The position numbers and the translations under genes were made by a program. Source: Tahibacter soli (GTDB taxonomy: Bacteria; Pseudomonadota; Gammaproteobacteria; Xanthomonadales; Rhodanobacteraceae). Taken from it: a DNA stretch of 64,000 nt. The DNA is taken from contig NZ_JAOVZO020000017.1 of NCBI RefSeq assembly GCF_025717065.2, positions 62,001 to 126,000 of the forward strand. Direction: 5' to 3'. Positions 25,982 through 33,860 of this stretch are shown one piece after another (within the stretch, counting starts at the first letter, position 1; each line of letters opens with the position of its first letter). The notes under the pieces were generated by a model, which worked only from the letters and a program-made list of their open reading frames with translations, searched no databases and was not told the origin of the DNA.

Positions 25982-26917
25982 TCATGCCGTGCGCAGGCGC
26001 GGATCGAGCCGCTCGCGCAGCGCGTCGACCAGCAGGTTGACCGCGATCACCAGCGCGCCGGCCACGAGCACCACGCCGAGCACGAGCGTGTAGTCGCGGT
26101 TGAGCGCACCCTGCACGAAATAGCGACCCATTCCGGGAATGCCGAAGATGTATTCGATCACCGCCGAGCCGGTGATCACGGCGATCAGCGCGGGACTGAG
26201 CCACGCCGCGAGCGGCAGCACCGCGGCAGGCAATGCGTGCACGACGAGCAGCCGCAGCTCGCCGTAGCCGCGCGCGCGGGCGGCGCGCAGCCACTCGCTG
26301 CCGAGCGCCTCGCACATGCTCGTGCGCGTCAGCCGCGCGCACCACGCGAGGTTCGGCAGCATCAGCGCGACGACCGGCAGCACGCCGTAGCGCCACTCGC
26401 CGGTCCAGCCGCCGGCGGGCAGCCAGCGCAGCTCGACCGCGAACACGAGGATCAGCAGCGGCGCGATCACGAACTTCGGCACCGCCTGCGAGGCCGCGCC
26501 GACGAACATCAGCGCGCGATCGAGCCGGCTGCCCTCGCGCGCCGCCGCGGCGACGCCGAGCGGCACGCCCAGCACGAGCGCCAGCAGCAGCGCCGCGCCG
26601 CCGAGCGCGGCCGACACCGGCAGGCCGCCTGCGATCAGCTCGTTGACCGTGAAATCGGGATACTGGAACGACGGACCGAGATCGCCGCGCGCGACGTCGG
26701 CGAGATAGGCGGCGTACTGCGCGACGAGCGGCCGGTCGAGCCGATAGCGCGCCGCGAGCTGCGCCTGCACCGCCGGCGGCGCGAGCTTCTCGGTATCGAA
26801 CGGTCCGCCGGGCGCGGCATGCAGCAGCGCGAAGCACAGCGTCACGAGCAGCCACAGCGTGACGAGCGCGCCGCCGAGCTTGCGCGCGATGCGCAGGGCC
26901 AGCGGCGCGCGGCTCAC
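25982..26917 (-). CDS. ABC transporter permease, DppB/OppB type
   Basis: A 311-residue inner-membrane permease: an N-terminal membrane segment (LGGALVTLWLLVTLCFALLHAAPGGPF, the usual DppB opening), then a periplasmic loop with YRLDRPLVAQYAAYLADVARGDLGPSFQY, five further membrane segments and the cytoplasmic EAA-like region (LRAARARGYGELRLLVVHALPAAVLPL). The start is GTG at 26917, overlapping the substrate-binding-protein stop by four bases, so translation is coupled. No DppC, DppD or DppF partner lies downstream; the next gene is convergent engB. It must work with subunits encoded elsewhere or the operon is truncated. Confidence 0.85.
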   Translation of the reverse strand: MSRAPLALRIARKLGGALVTLWLLVTLCFALLHAAPGGPFDTEKLAPPAVQAQLAARYRLDRPLVAQYAAYLADVARGDLGPSFQYPDFTVNELIAGGLPVSAALGGAALLLALVLGVPLGVAAAAREGSRLDRALMFVGAASQAVPKFVIAPLLILVFAVELRWLPAGGWTGEWRYGVLPVVALMLPNLAWCARLTRTSMCEALGSEWLRAARARGYGELRLLVVHALPAAVLPLAAWLSPALIAVITGSAVIEYIFGIPGMGRYFVQGALNRDYTLVLGVVLVAGALVIAVNLLVDALRERLDPRLRTA

Positions 26918-28500
26918 CGCGCCGCGCCTTCGCGCCAGCGCAGCCAGCGCGTCGCGTGATGGTCGAGCGCGTTCGCCTCGAACCCTTCCACGTCGCGCAC
27001 GACGAGATGTTTGGACGTATAGAAGTAAAGCGGGATCACCGCGTCGGCGTCGACCAGGCGCGCCTCGGCCCGCGCCAGCAGCGCCGTGCGTTCGGCGCCC
27101 TGCGGCAGCCGCGCGGCGCGCATCAGCTGCGCGTCGAATTCGGCGTCCGCGTAGCCGGTCGTGTTGAGCGGGTTGTCGGCGCCGGAAAACGTCGCGAGAA
27201 AATCGAGCGGATCGTTGACGTCGGCGATCCAGCCGCCGCGAAACACCTGTGTGATCGCGCGCGCGCGGCGGTTCTGCACGAACACCTTCCATTCCTCGTT
27301 GCGCAGCGTCGCGCGTACGCCGAGCACCTGCCGCCACATCGCCGCGACGGCCAGCGCGAGCCGGCGATGCAGGGTCGACGTGTTGTAACGCAGTTCGATC
27401 GCGAGCGGCCGCTGCGCCGAATAGCCCGCCGCCGCGTAGCGCTCGCGCGCCAGCGCCTCGCGCTGCGCCTGCGTCAGCGACGCGCTCGCGGGCCGGTACG
27501 GCGCGTAGTCGCGCGCACCGGCCGGCACGACGCCGTAGGCCGGCTCCTCGCCGAAGCCGGTGACGTAGCGCGTCACGATGTCGCGATCGATCGCGAGCGA
27601 CAGCGCCGAGCGCAGCGCCGGGTTGTCGCGCAGCGGCGGGCGCGTCAAGTTCATGCCGAGCCAGAAGCTGCCGAGGTAGGGGCTCACTTTGAGCGCATCG
27701 CCGAATTCGGCGCGCAGCGCCGCGAGCGGCCGGGGCGGCACGGTTTCGGTCAGGTGCAGGTCGCCGGCCTGGAAGCGCTTCAGTTCGCTCGCGGCGTCCT
27801 CGGTCACCGCGAAGCGCACGCGCTCGACCGCGACCGACGCGGCAGAGTGGAATTGCGTATTTTTGGTCAGAACGACCGCGGCCTGCGGCGTCCACGCGTC
27901 GAGCCGGTACGCGCCGTTGCCGACGAGCCGACCCGGCCGCGTGTGCTGCGCGCCGAACTGCGCGACCGCCGGGAGGTACACCGGAAACGCAATCGGAAAC
28001 GTCAGGCGGTCGAGCAGCGCGACGGGTTCGTCGAGCCGGATGACCACGGTCGAGGCGTCCGGCGCCGCGACGCCGAGCGATTCGGGCGGCGCCTCGCCGC
28101 GCATCACCGCCGGTGCGTTCGCGATCGGCCGCAGCAGCGCCGCGACGGGCGCGGCGGTCGCCGGATCGAGCGCGCGGCGAAAGCTCGCGACGAAATCGTT
28201 CGCGGTCAACGCTTCGCCGTTCGACCAGAGCAGTTCGTCGCGCAGGCGGAAACGCCACTCGCGTCCGTCGGTCGAAACCGACCATGATTGCGCCGCACCC
28301 GGAACGATCGCGCCGTGCGCGTCCTCGGTCACGAGGCCTTCGTACAGGTCGCGCAAGATGTTGCCGCAGACGACTTCCTGGCAGCGGTGCGCATCGAGCG
28401 TCGCCGGTTCCGGGCCGTTGCCGCGCACGAGCTCGCGCGCCGCCGTCGCCGACGGCAGTAGCGCGAACAACGACAATAGCGCAAGGTGGGGCAGCGGCAT
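26914..28500 (-). CDS. Peptide ABC transporter substrate-binding protein (OppA family, SBP_bac_5)
   Basis: A 528-residue periplasmic binding protein. The signal peptide [20 protein letters not shown] is followed by [35 protein letters not shown], the family N-terminus, and by [32 protein letters not shown], the signature. [17 protein letters not shown] and [18 protein letters not shown] near the C-terminus are also typical. It binds oligopeptides or similar ligands. It is coupled by a GTGA overlap to the permease gene, and divergent from gshA. A glutathione-peptide role suggested by the gshA neighbour would be speculation. Confidence 0.88.
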   Translation of the reverse strand: MPLPHLALLSLFALLPSATAARELVRGNGPEPATLDAHRCQEVVCGNILRDLYEGLVTEDAHGAIVPGAAQSWSVSTDGREWRFRLRDELLWSNGEALTANDFVASFRRALDPATAAPVAALLRPIANAPAVMRGEAPPESLGVAAPDASTVVIRLDEPVALLDRLTFPIAFPVYLPAVAQFGAQHTRPGRLVGNGAYRLDAWTPQAAVVLTKNTQFHSAASVAVERVRFAVTEDAASELKRFQAGDLHLTETVPPRPLAALRAEFGDALKVSPYLGSFWLGMNLTRPPLRDNPALRSALSLAIDRDIVTRYVTGFGEEPAYGVVPAGARDYAPYRPASASLTQAQREALARERYAAAGYSAQRPLAIELRYNTSTLHRRLALAVAAMWRQVLGVRATLRNEEWKVFVQNRRARAITQVFRGGWIADVNDPLDFLATFSGADNPLNTTGYADAEFDAQLMRAARLPQGAERTALLARAEARLVDADAVIPLYFYTSKHLVVRDVEGFEANALDHHATRWLRWREGAAR

Positions 28501-28598
28501 CGCGCGAGTGTTTCGATAACGCGCGCCGGCCGCAAGCGCCCCTTTTGTTCGATCCCGGCGTCCCCACGTGGACGCCTTCCGTCCTCAGCGAGCCTCGT

Positions 28599-29963
28599 AT
28601 GTCCGGTCCCAGCGCCGTCAAGGAAGAGCCGATCACCCGTCGCGACCAGTTGGTCGAGTTCATCGCGTCGGGCGGCAAGCCGCGCGAGGCCTGGCGCATC
28701 GGCACCGAACACGAGAAATTCGGCTTCCGGCTCGACGATCTCAAGCCGCCGACCTGGGAAGGCGAGCGCGGCATCGGCGCGCTGCTCGACGGTCTCACGC
28801 GCTTCGGCTGGGAGCCGGTGCGCGAGAACGGAAACCTCATCGCGCTCACGCGCGGCATGGCGTCGGTGACGCTTGAGCCTGCCGGCCAGCTCGAACTCTC
28901 GGGTGCGCCGCTCGCGACGGTGCACGAGACGTGCTGCGAGGTCACGAGCCATCTGCGCGAGGTCAAGGCGGTCGCGGACGAACTGAATCTCGGTTTTCTC
29001 GGCATGGGTTTCCAGCCGAAGTGGAAGCGCGAGGAAATGCCGTGGATGCCGAAGGGCCGCTACGCGATCATGCAGCGCTACATGCCGCTGCGAGGCGGGC
29101 TTGGCCTCGACATGATGACGCGCACGTGCACCGTGCAGGTCAACCTCGACTTCGCCGACGAAGCCGACATGATCAAGAAGTTCCGCGTCTCGCTCGCGCT
29201 GCAGCCGATCGCGACGGCGCTGTTCGCCGATTCGCCGTTCACCGAGGGCAAGCCGAACGGCTTTCTGAGCTTCCGCTCGAACGTGTGGACCGACACCGAT
29301 CCCGACCGCACCGGCATGCTCGACTTCGTGTTCGAAGACGGCTTCGGCGTCGAGCGCTACGTCGACTACCTGCTCGACGTGCCGATGTACTTCAGCTATC
29401 GCGACGGCAAGTACATCGATCTCGCGGGTCGCTCGTTCCGGCGCTTCCTCGACGGCAAGCTCGACGAACTGCCGGGCGCGCTGCCGACGCTCAAGGACTG
29501 GGCCGACCACATGACGACGGCGTTCCCCGAAGTGCGCCTGAAGAAGTACCTCGAAATGCGCGGCGCCGACGGCGGACCGTGGAACCGGCTGTGCGCGCTG
29601 CCGGCGTTCTGGGTGGGTCTGCTGTACGACGATGCGGCGCTCGACGCGGCGTGGGATCTCGTCAAGGATTTTTCGATGACCGAGCGCCACGCGCTGCGCG
29701 ACGGCGTGCCGCGGCATGGCTTCAAGCTGCCGTTCCGCAACGCGACGGTGCGCGAGCTCGCGCTCGAGGCGCTGAAGATCTCGGGGCACGGTCTTGCGCG
29801 GCGCGCGCAGTTCAACAGCGGCGGCGCGAGCGAGGCGGTGTTCATCGAGCCGCTGATCGAGTTCGCGGATGCGAATCAGACGCCCGCCGAACGCAAGCTC
29901 GAGTTGTTCCGCACGAAGTGGGGTGGGAGTGTGGATCCGGTGTTCAAGGAGTTTGCGTACTGA
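28599..29963 (+). CDS. gshA: Glutamate--cysteine ligase (plant/alphaproteobacterial type)
   Basis: A 454-residue enzyme for the first step of glutathione synthesis. [17 protein letters not shown] near residues 30-46 is the start of the catalytic fold; [17 protein letters not shown] (about 88-104), [29 protein letters not shown] and [20 protein letters not shown] match the GCS2-type class found in plants and in Xanthomonas-like bacteria, rather than the E. coli type. Glutathione made here would also feed the formaldehyde-detoxification pair at 40660-42614. The ATG at 28599 is in frame with a longer upstream opening that is not credible. It is followed by a 1-kb repeat-rich gap. Confidence 0.93.
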   Translation: MSGPSAVKEEPITRRDQLVEFIASGGKPREAWRIGTEHEKFGFRLDDLKPPTWEGERGIGALLDGLTRFGWEPVRENGNLIALTRGMASVTLEPAGQLELSGAPLATVHETCCEVTSHLREVKAVADELNLGFLGMGFQPKWKREEMPWMPKGRYAIMQRYMPLRGGLGLDMMTRTCTVQVNLDFADEADMIKKFRVSLALQPIATALFADSPFTEGKPNGFLSFRSNVWTDTDPDRTGMLDFVFEDGFGVERYVDYLLDVPMYFSYRDGKYIDLAGRSFRRFLDGKLDELPGALPTLKDWADHMTTAFPEVRLKKYLEMRGADGGPWNRLCALPAFWVGLLYDDAALDAAWDLVKDFSMTERHALRDGVPRHGFKLPFRNATVRELALEALKISGHGLARRAQFNSGGASEAVFIEPLIEFADANQTPAERKLELFRTKWGGSVDPVFKEFAY

Positions 29964-30209
29964 CGCTCCCGCTCGTCATTCCAGCGCAAACTGGACTGCG
30001 AAGGCATGGATGCCGGAGCGAACATTCGCGCAGCGAATGGCCCCGGAGGGGTGAGCCGCGGATGCGGCGAATCATCCAGCCTTTGCTTTCCGCTTTGTAG
30101 CTTTCGCCCGGCTTTAAACAAAGCGTTCCGCTCGCTGCCGCGAGCGGGCAGGGAGAGATTGCTTGCCCAATCCCTCCCTGCACCCTCCAAGGGCACCCCG
30201 ACGGCCGCG

Positions 30210-30309
30210 GTTTGCGGGCATCCATGCCCGCAAACTTCGCGAGATCGCTCCGGGGTTCGTTGATGGGCCATCCATGGCCCGTCAACGAACTGCGCACATC
30301 CTGTGCGCA
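30210..30309. repeat. Three consecutive hairpins with similar loops
   Basis: Stem 1: GTTTGCGGGCA / TGCCCGCAAAC at 30210-30235, loop TCCA. Stem 2: 16-base arms at 30255-30270 and 30275-30290 with one mismatch, core GGGCCA / TGGCCC, again loop TCCA. Stem 3: TGCGCACA / TGTGCGCA at 30291-30309, loop TCC. The shared loop and tight spacing suggest one family of REP-like or RNA-level structures rather than chance. Confidence 0.65.
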
Positions 30310-30426
30310 CCCGCTGCGCGGGCTTTTCCTCCGCGATATCGCCGCGACCGACGGGGCCCCGGTGAAGCGGGCGGCTTCCTGCCGCCAGAAGCAACGGCAA
30401 CGGCCAAAAAGCGCGGCGCTCCACAC

Positions 30427-30641
30427 GCTCGTCATTCCAGCGAAAGCTGGAATCCAGCTTTTAGGCGTCAAGAGCAAGAGCAACGGCTGGATTCCAGCTT
30501 GCGCTGGAATGACGATCAAAAGAGAGGGGCCAAGGCTCGCAGCTTCGAGCGCAATACAACTGCTCGCTGCGGTCGTCACAGCCTGGCACCGTGCTCGGCA
30601 CGTCAAGGACTGTGCAAGTTCGATAAAACCGAATCCTTGAC
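30427..30641. repeat. Tandem 215-bp repeat, unit 1
   Basis: The unit begins GCTCGTCATTCCAGCGAAAG and repeats 221 bases later with only a few substitutions. Its first ~90 bases hold a nested palindrome: CGTCATTCCAGC-GAAA-GCTGG pairs with CCAGCTTGCGCTGGAATGACG some 50 bases on, and each arm can also fold alone. The remaining ~125 bases (to CGAATCCTTGAC) have no obvious structure or coding frame. The TCATTCCAGCG palindrome is of a type dispersed in many proteobacterial genomes. Confidence 0.85.
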
Positions 30642-30647
30642 TCCCCC

Positions 30648-30862
30648 GCTCGTCATTCCAGCGAAAGCTGGAATCCAGCTCTTAGACGTCAAGAGCAACA
30701 GCAACGGCTGGATTCCAGCTTCCGCTGGAATGACGATCAAAAGAGAGGGGCCAAGGCTCGCAGCTTCGAGCGCAATACAACTGCTCGCTGCGGTCGTCAC
30801 AGCCTGGCACCGTGCTCGGCACGTCAAGGACTGCGCAAGTTCGATAAAACCGAATCCTTGAC
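30648..30862. repeat. Tandem 215-bp repeat, unit 2
   Basis: The near-identical second unit, six bases after unit 1. The differences are scattered single bases (for example CTTTTAGGC against CTCTTAGAC), so the duplication is fairly recent. In the right-hand arm, GCTTGCGC in unit 1 is GCTTCCGC here. It ends about 125 bases before the symE start codon. Confidence 0.85.
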
Positions 30863-30924
30863 GTGCCTGCGCGCGGCGCTCTGAAAGGTCGCCCACAGCG
30901 ACCAATCGCTTGAAGGGCGAAAGC

Positions 30925-30956
30925 GCGAACGGCGCGGTTGGCTCCACGCCGTTCGC
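30925..30956 (+). promoter_or_regulatory. Hairpin upstream of the symE-like gene
   Basis: A perfect 10-base-pair inverted repeat, GCGAACGGCG / CGCCGTTCGC, with a 12-base loop. It ends 30 bases before the symE-like ATG and 14 bases before its AGAAGGAG ribosome-binding site. It could be a leader structure controlling translation or part of an antisense RNA gene; E. coli symE is held down by the antisense RNA SymR. No LexA-box-like CTG-N10-CAG was found here. Confidence 0.4.
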
Positions 30957-30986
30957 TAACCACAAACCACTTAGAAGGAGTGGATC

Positions 30987-31199
30987 ATGGCTGAGCGCAA
31001 GCATACGTCACGCGAATCTTCCACAAAGCAAATCCGCATCGGTACGGCCTACTACCCGGCCGTCGACGCCGCGCACCTCCCGCGCGAAGTCCCCAACCTC
31101 CGCCTCTGCGGCATCTGGCTCATCAACGCCGGTTTCCTCCCCGGCGATCTCGTCACCATCCGCGTCACCTCAGGCCGTCTCGTCATCACCCGCGCCTGA
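30987..31199 (+). CDS. SymE-family type I toxin-like protein
   Basis: A 70-residue protein. The C-terminal half, LRLCGIWLINAGFLPGDLVTIRVTSGRLVITRA, is the SymE toxin domain (L-x-G-x-W-L-x-x-A-G-F-x-x-G-x-x-V-x-I-x-V ... L-V-I), an AbrB-like fold. E. coli SymE is an SOS-induced RNA endonuclease or nucleoid-associated toxin repressed by an antisense RNA. The ATG is preceded by a very strong AGAAGGAG site, unusual in this window. The gene lies alone at the end of a repeat island, with a hairpin on each side. A toxin role is inferred from the family; many chromosomal SymE-like genes have not been tested. Confidence 0.82.
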   Translation: MAERKHTSRESSTKQIRIGTAYYPAVDAAHLPREVPNLRLCGIWLINAGFLPGDLVTIRVTSGRLVITRA

Positions 31200-31208
31200 C
31201 GCCCGCAT

Positions 31209-31239
31209 CGCGGAAGCCTCGCTCGCCGGGGCTTCCGCG
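31209..31239. terminator. Hairpin terminator between symE-like and deacetylase genes
   Basis: A perfect 10-base-pair stem (CGCGGAAGCC / GGCTTCCGCG) with an 11-base loop, between two convergent genes. There is no clear T-run on either side. Confidence 0.6.
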
Positions 31240-31255
31240 CACTGCCGCCGCATTC

Positions 31256-32377
31256 CTACTTCGCATACTGCCGGCAATCCCCGAACACGACCCCCGCGTC
31301 CTTCGTCTGGGCCACGATCCACGGCACCGCCTTTGCGGCCTTCGGATGCACGTCGTGGAACAGCACCACGCCGCGGCGCCACAGCAGCATCAGCGTCAGC
31401 ACGCGACCGCCCACCTGGTCGGCGTCGATCTTCGCGCTCCAGTCCTGCGAGTCGATATTCCACAACGCGACCTTCAGACCCTGCTGCTTGAACCACTCGC
31501 CGCTATCGGTCGTGCGTTGTCCGTACGGCGGGCGGAACATCGGTACGTACGCGTTCGGCATCGTCGCCTTGACCAGTGCCGTGACGCGCGACACCGAGTC
31601 CTGCCATTCGGCCCACCGCGCATGCGACTTGTGCGTCCAGCCGTGCATGCCGACGCATTGCCCTTCGTACAGCGCCGCCGGCTGCGCGTTCGCCTTGATG
31701 CGCTCTTCGAGCCGTTCGCCGAGCACGTAGAACGTCGCGGAAAGGCTCTGCTGCTTGAGCATCGCCGCGACCGCGTCGCTCGTGCCGCCGCTGCGCGACG
31801 GGCCGTCGTCGAACGTCAATTCGAACTGCTTGTCCGGCACTTCCTCGCCGCGCCGCTCGTTGTCGTTCAGGGTATCGATTTCGCTATTGGTACGACCGAA
31901 CAATGCGGCGAGCCGCAGCAGTTCGTCGCGATACGCGCGATGGAATGCCGCGGCGCTGTCGTACCACGCCTGGTACTTCGCGTCGGGCACGGCCTTGAAG
32001 CCTTGCGCGAGCGCGCGCAGCGCCGCGGCATCGGCAGCCGGCGCGCAGAACACGTCGTCCTTGACGCAGCGCTTCGACGCCGCCGCGTAGTTGCGCGCGA
32101 GTTCCTTCCACAACCGTTCGCGCACGCGCTCGAACGACGCGCGGTCGATTTCCTTGATGCCGAGGCGCGCCTTCAACGCGTCGTCGCCGTCGTTCTGGCT
32201 TTCCGCCAGCGCATGCGCGAACGCGAGAATTTCCGCACGCGACGCGCGATCGAACGCGGCCGGCGTCGTCGTCGCTTCGGGCCACAGCGCGCGGTCGATC
32301 GTCGCGACCGCCGAAGGGCCGGCCGCGTGCACGGCCGGCGCGAGCGCGCACAGCGCGCCGAACATCCATCGTTTCAT
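31256..32377 (-). CDS. Secreted polysaccharide deacetylase (NodB domain)
   Basis: A 373-residue exported protein. The signal peptide MKRWMFGALCALAPAVHA is followed by a helical region of about 160 residues with no recognised domain, then a NodB domain: TFDDGPS (metal Asp at 190-191), MHGWTHKSH (His245 and His249), RPPYG at 282-286, and VVLFHDVHP near the C-terminus. Such enzymes remove acetyl groups from chitin-like or peptidoglycan N-acetyl sugars. It is 57 bases downstream of the TPR-protein gene on the same strand and probably forms an operon with it. Confidence 0.88.
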   Translation of the reverse strand: MKRWMFGALCALAPAVHAAGPSAVATIDRALWPEATTTPAAFDRASRAEILAFAHALAESQNDGDDALKARLGIKEIDRASFERVRERLWKELARNYAAASKRCVKDDVFCAPAADAAALRALAQGFKAVPDAKYQAWYDSAAAFHRAYRDELLRLAALFGRTNSEIDTLNDNERRGEEVPDKQFELTFDDGPSRSGGTSDAVAAMLKQQSLSATFYVLGERLEERIKANAQPAALYEGQCVGMHGWTHKSHARWAEWQDSVSRVTALVKATMPNAYVPMFRPPYGQRTTDSGEWFKQQGLKVALWNIDSQDWSAKIDADQVGGRVLTLMLLWRRGVVLFHDVHPKAAKAVPWIVAQTKDAGVVFGDCRQYAK

Positions 32378-32434
32378 GACCAGTATCCGGTAGGGGCGCG
32401 CGGCGACGCATGCCGCCGCGCGGATGCGAGAGGC

Positions 32435-33607
32435 TTACTGCTTGCCCTTCACGCGTTCGATGGCCTTGTCGTACACCGGATTGGCCTTCTGGCTCTTCGC
32501 CTGCTCGTACGAGCGCTGCGCGTCGGCGAACTGGCCGCTTTCCTCGTACAGCTTGCCGATGTTGTAGTACGAGCTCGCGCGCACCGTCGGCGCCGTGGCG
32601 CCGCTCGCGAGCGCGATCGCCTTGCGGTTCGCCCAGATCGCCTCGGCCGGACGGCCCGCTTTCTGATAGGCAAGGCCCAGGTTGCTGTACGCCTGGCCGT
32701 ATTCCGGGTACAGGTCGATCGCCGAGCGATAGCTGTCGATCGCGCCGTCGAGATTGCCGGCGTGGTACGCCGCTTCGCCGGCGCGGTTGAGTTCCTTCGC
32801 CTGCGTCATCGCGTCGGTCGTCGCCGCGACGGCCGTGATCGCGCCGCCGCTCGCCTGCGCGAGCTGCGCGCCGAGCGCGTCGCCCGAGGCGGTCGTGCCG
32901 CCCATCGTGTTGATGTCCTGGAACTCGCCGTCGCCGTTGATGCGGAACACGGTCCACAGGTTGCCGGTCTTGCCGGTCGGCACGCTGTAGCTGCGCACGA
33001 GCGACTGGCCGATGTACACGTAGACCTTGGCCTGGCTCGTCGACAGGTTCGGCGTGTTCGGCTTGTCGCTGTCGGTGTAGTCGTGCACGGCGTACAGATA
33101 CGTCTCGCCGAGGTGCTTCTTCTCGAGCGTGATCGTCTCCGGGCCGTAGCTGTCGGTGTCGTCGACGTCGAGGTTCGCGTCGGCGCCCTGCTTCGAGGCG
33201 AAGTAGACGTGATTGCCGGGGTACACGACGTGCGAATCGACGTCGTCGGGTTTCTTGCCCCAGGTCAGCACGATGCGCAGACCGTCGAGGCTCTTCATGA
33301 CCGGGCTCAGCGCATAGGTCAGGCCCTTGCACGGGCAGCGCGCGACGAGCGTCGAATAGCCCTGCATCTTGATGATCAGCAGCGATTCGGCGTCGTCGGC
33401 CGCTTCGGTCTCGACCGTCGCCTTGCCGTCGATGCCGGTGCGCGCCTCGACCGACGCCGCGCCGTTGCGCTGCACGGTGACCGACGCATTGGTGATGTGC
33501 TGGTCCTTGACCGTGGCGCTGAGCACCGTCACCGGAATGGTGTCGGCGGCGGCGGCGCCGGCGACGAGCAGCAGCGCGGGCGCCGCGAGGCGAAGCAGGT
33601 GTTTCAT
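32435..33607 (-). CDS. Secreted protein with YfaP-like (DUF2135) and TPR domains
   Basis: A 390-residue protein. The signal peptide MKHLLRLAAPALLLVAGAAAA is followed by a beta-rich domain; LRIVLTWGKKPDDVDSHVVYPGNHVYF at about 110-136 and LDVDDTDSYGPETITL resemble the DUF2135/YfaP module. The C-terminal part (about 265-385) has three TPR repeats (AGEAAYHAGNLDGAIDSYRSAIDLYP, AYSNLGLAYQKAGRPAEAIWANRKAI, SSYYNIGKLYEESGQFADAQRSYEQA). The start was set by the signal peptide. It is the first gene of the pair with the deacetylase and is divergent from ppc. A role in envelope assembly is possible but unproven. Confidence 0.75.
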   Translation of the reverse strand: MKHLLRLAAPALLLVAGAAAADTIPVTVLSATVKDQHITNASVTVQRNGAASVEARTGIDGKATVETEAADDAESLLIIKMQGYSTLVARCPCKGLTYALSPVMKSLDGLRIVLTWGKKPDDVDSHVVYPGNHVYFASKQGADANLDVDDTDSYGPETITLEKKHLGETYLYAVHDYTDSDKPNTPNLSTSQAKVYVYIGQSLVRSYSVPTGKTGNLWTVFRINGDGEFQDINTMGGTTASGDALGAQLAQASGGAITAVAATTDAMTQAKELNRAGEAAYHAGNLDGAIDSYRSAIDLYPEYGQAYSNLGLAYQKAGRPAEAIWANRKAIALASGATAPTVRASSYYNIGKLYEESGQFADAQRSYEQAKSQKANPVYDKAIERVKGKQ

Positions 33608-33860
33608 GATGTCCCCCAAGAAAAAGTAATGGCGAGCGAATCGTCGAATGCCCTGCGGCCGTGCCGCGGGCGCGTGCAGGGCAAAACGCGGGCAGTGTAG
33701 CGGGGCGAACGTTGCGACGCGTCGTACGCGCGTCGCGGTCGCCGTGCGACGCGTTCCACACTTTGCCCGAGCCGCGGACCCTACCAAAAGCTATTGGCAA
33801 GCCCCCCGTCGCGCGTCCACACTCGGCATGCTGCACTGCCGCAACTGCCGGGAACCGCCG

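Larger units (their letters stand above)
29964..30986. other. Repeat- and hairpin-rich intergenic island
   Basis: A 1,023-base stretch with no credible gene; the open frames seen in it run through repeats. It contains a degenerate copy of the CGTCATTCCAGCG repeat at about 29976, a small hairpin CATTCGC/GCGAATG at 30023-30039, three strong hairpins at 30210-30309, and two tandem 215-base units at 30427-30862. A further hairpin just before symE is listed separately. This is the largest non-coding interval in the window and looks like a hot spot for small repeated elements. Confidence 0.7.

Noticed and set aside
30427-30862. CRISPR array
   Set aside because: Only two units, each 215 bases and nearly identical throughout, with no short repeat/spacer alternation and no cas genes.
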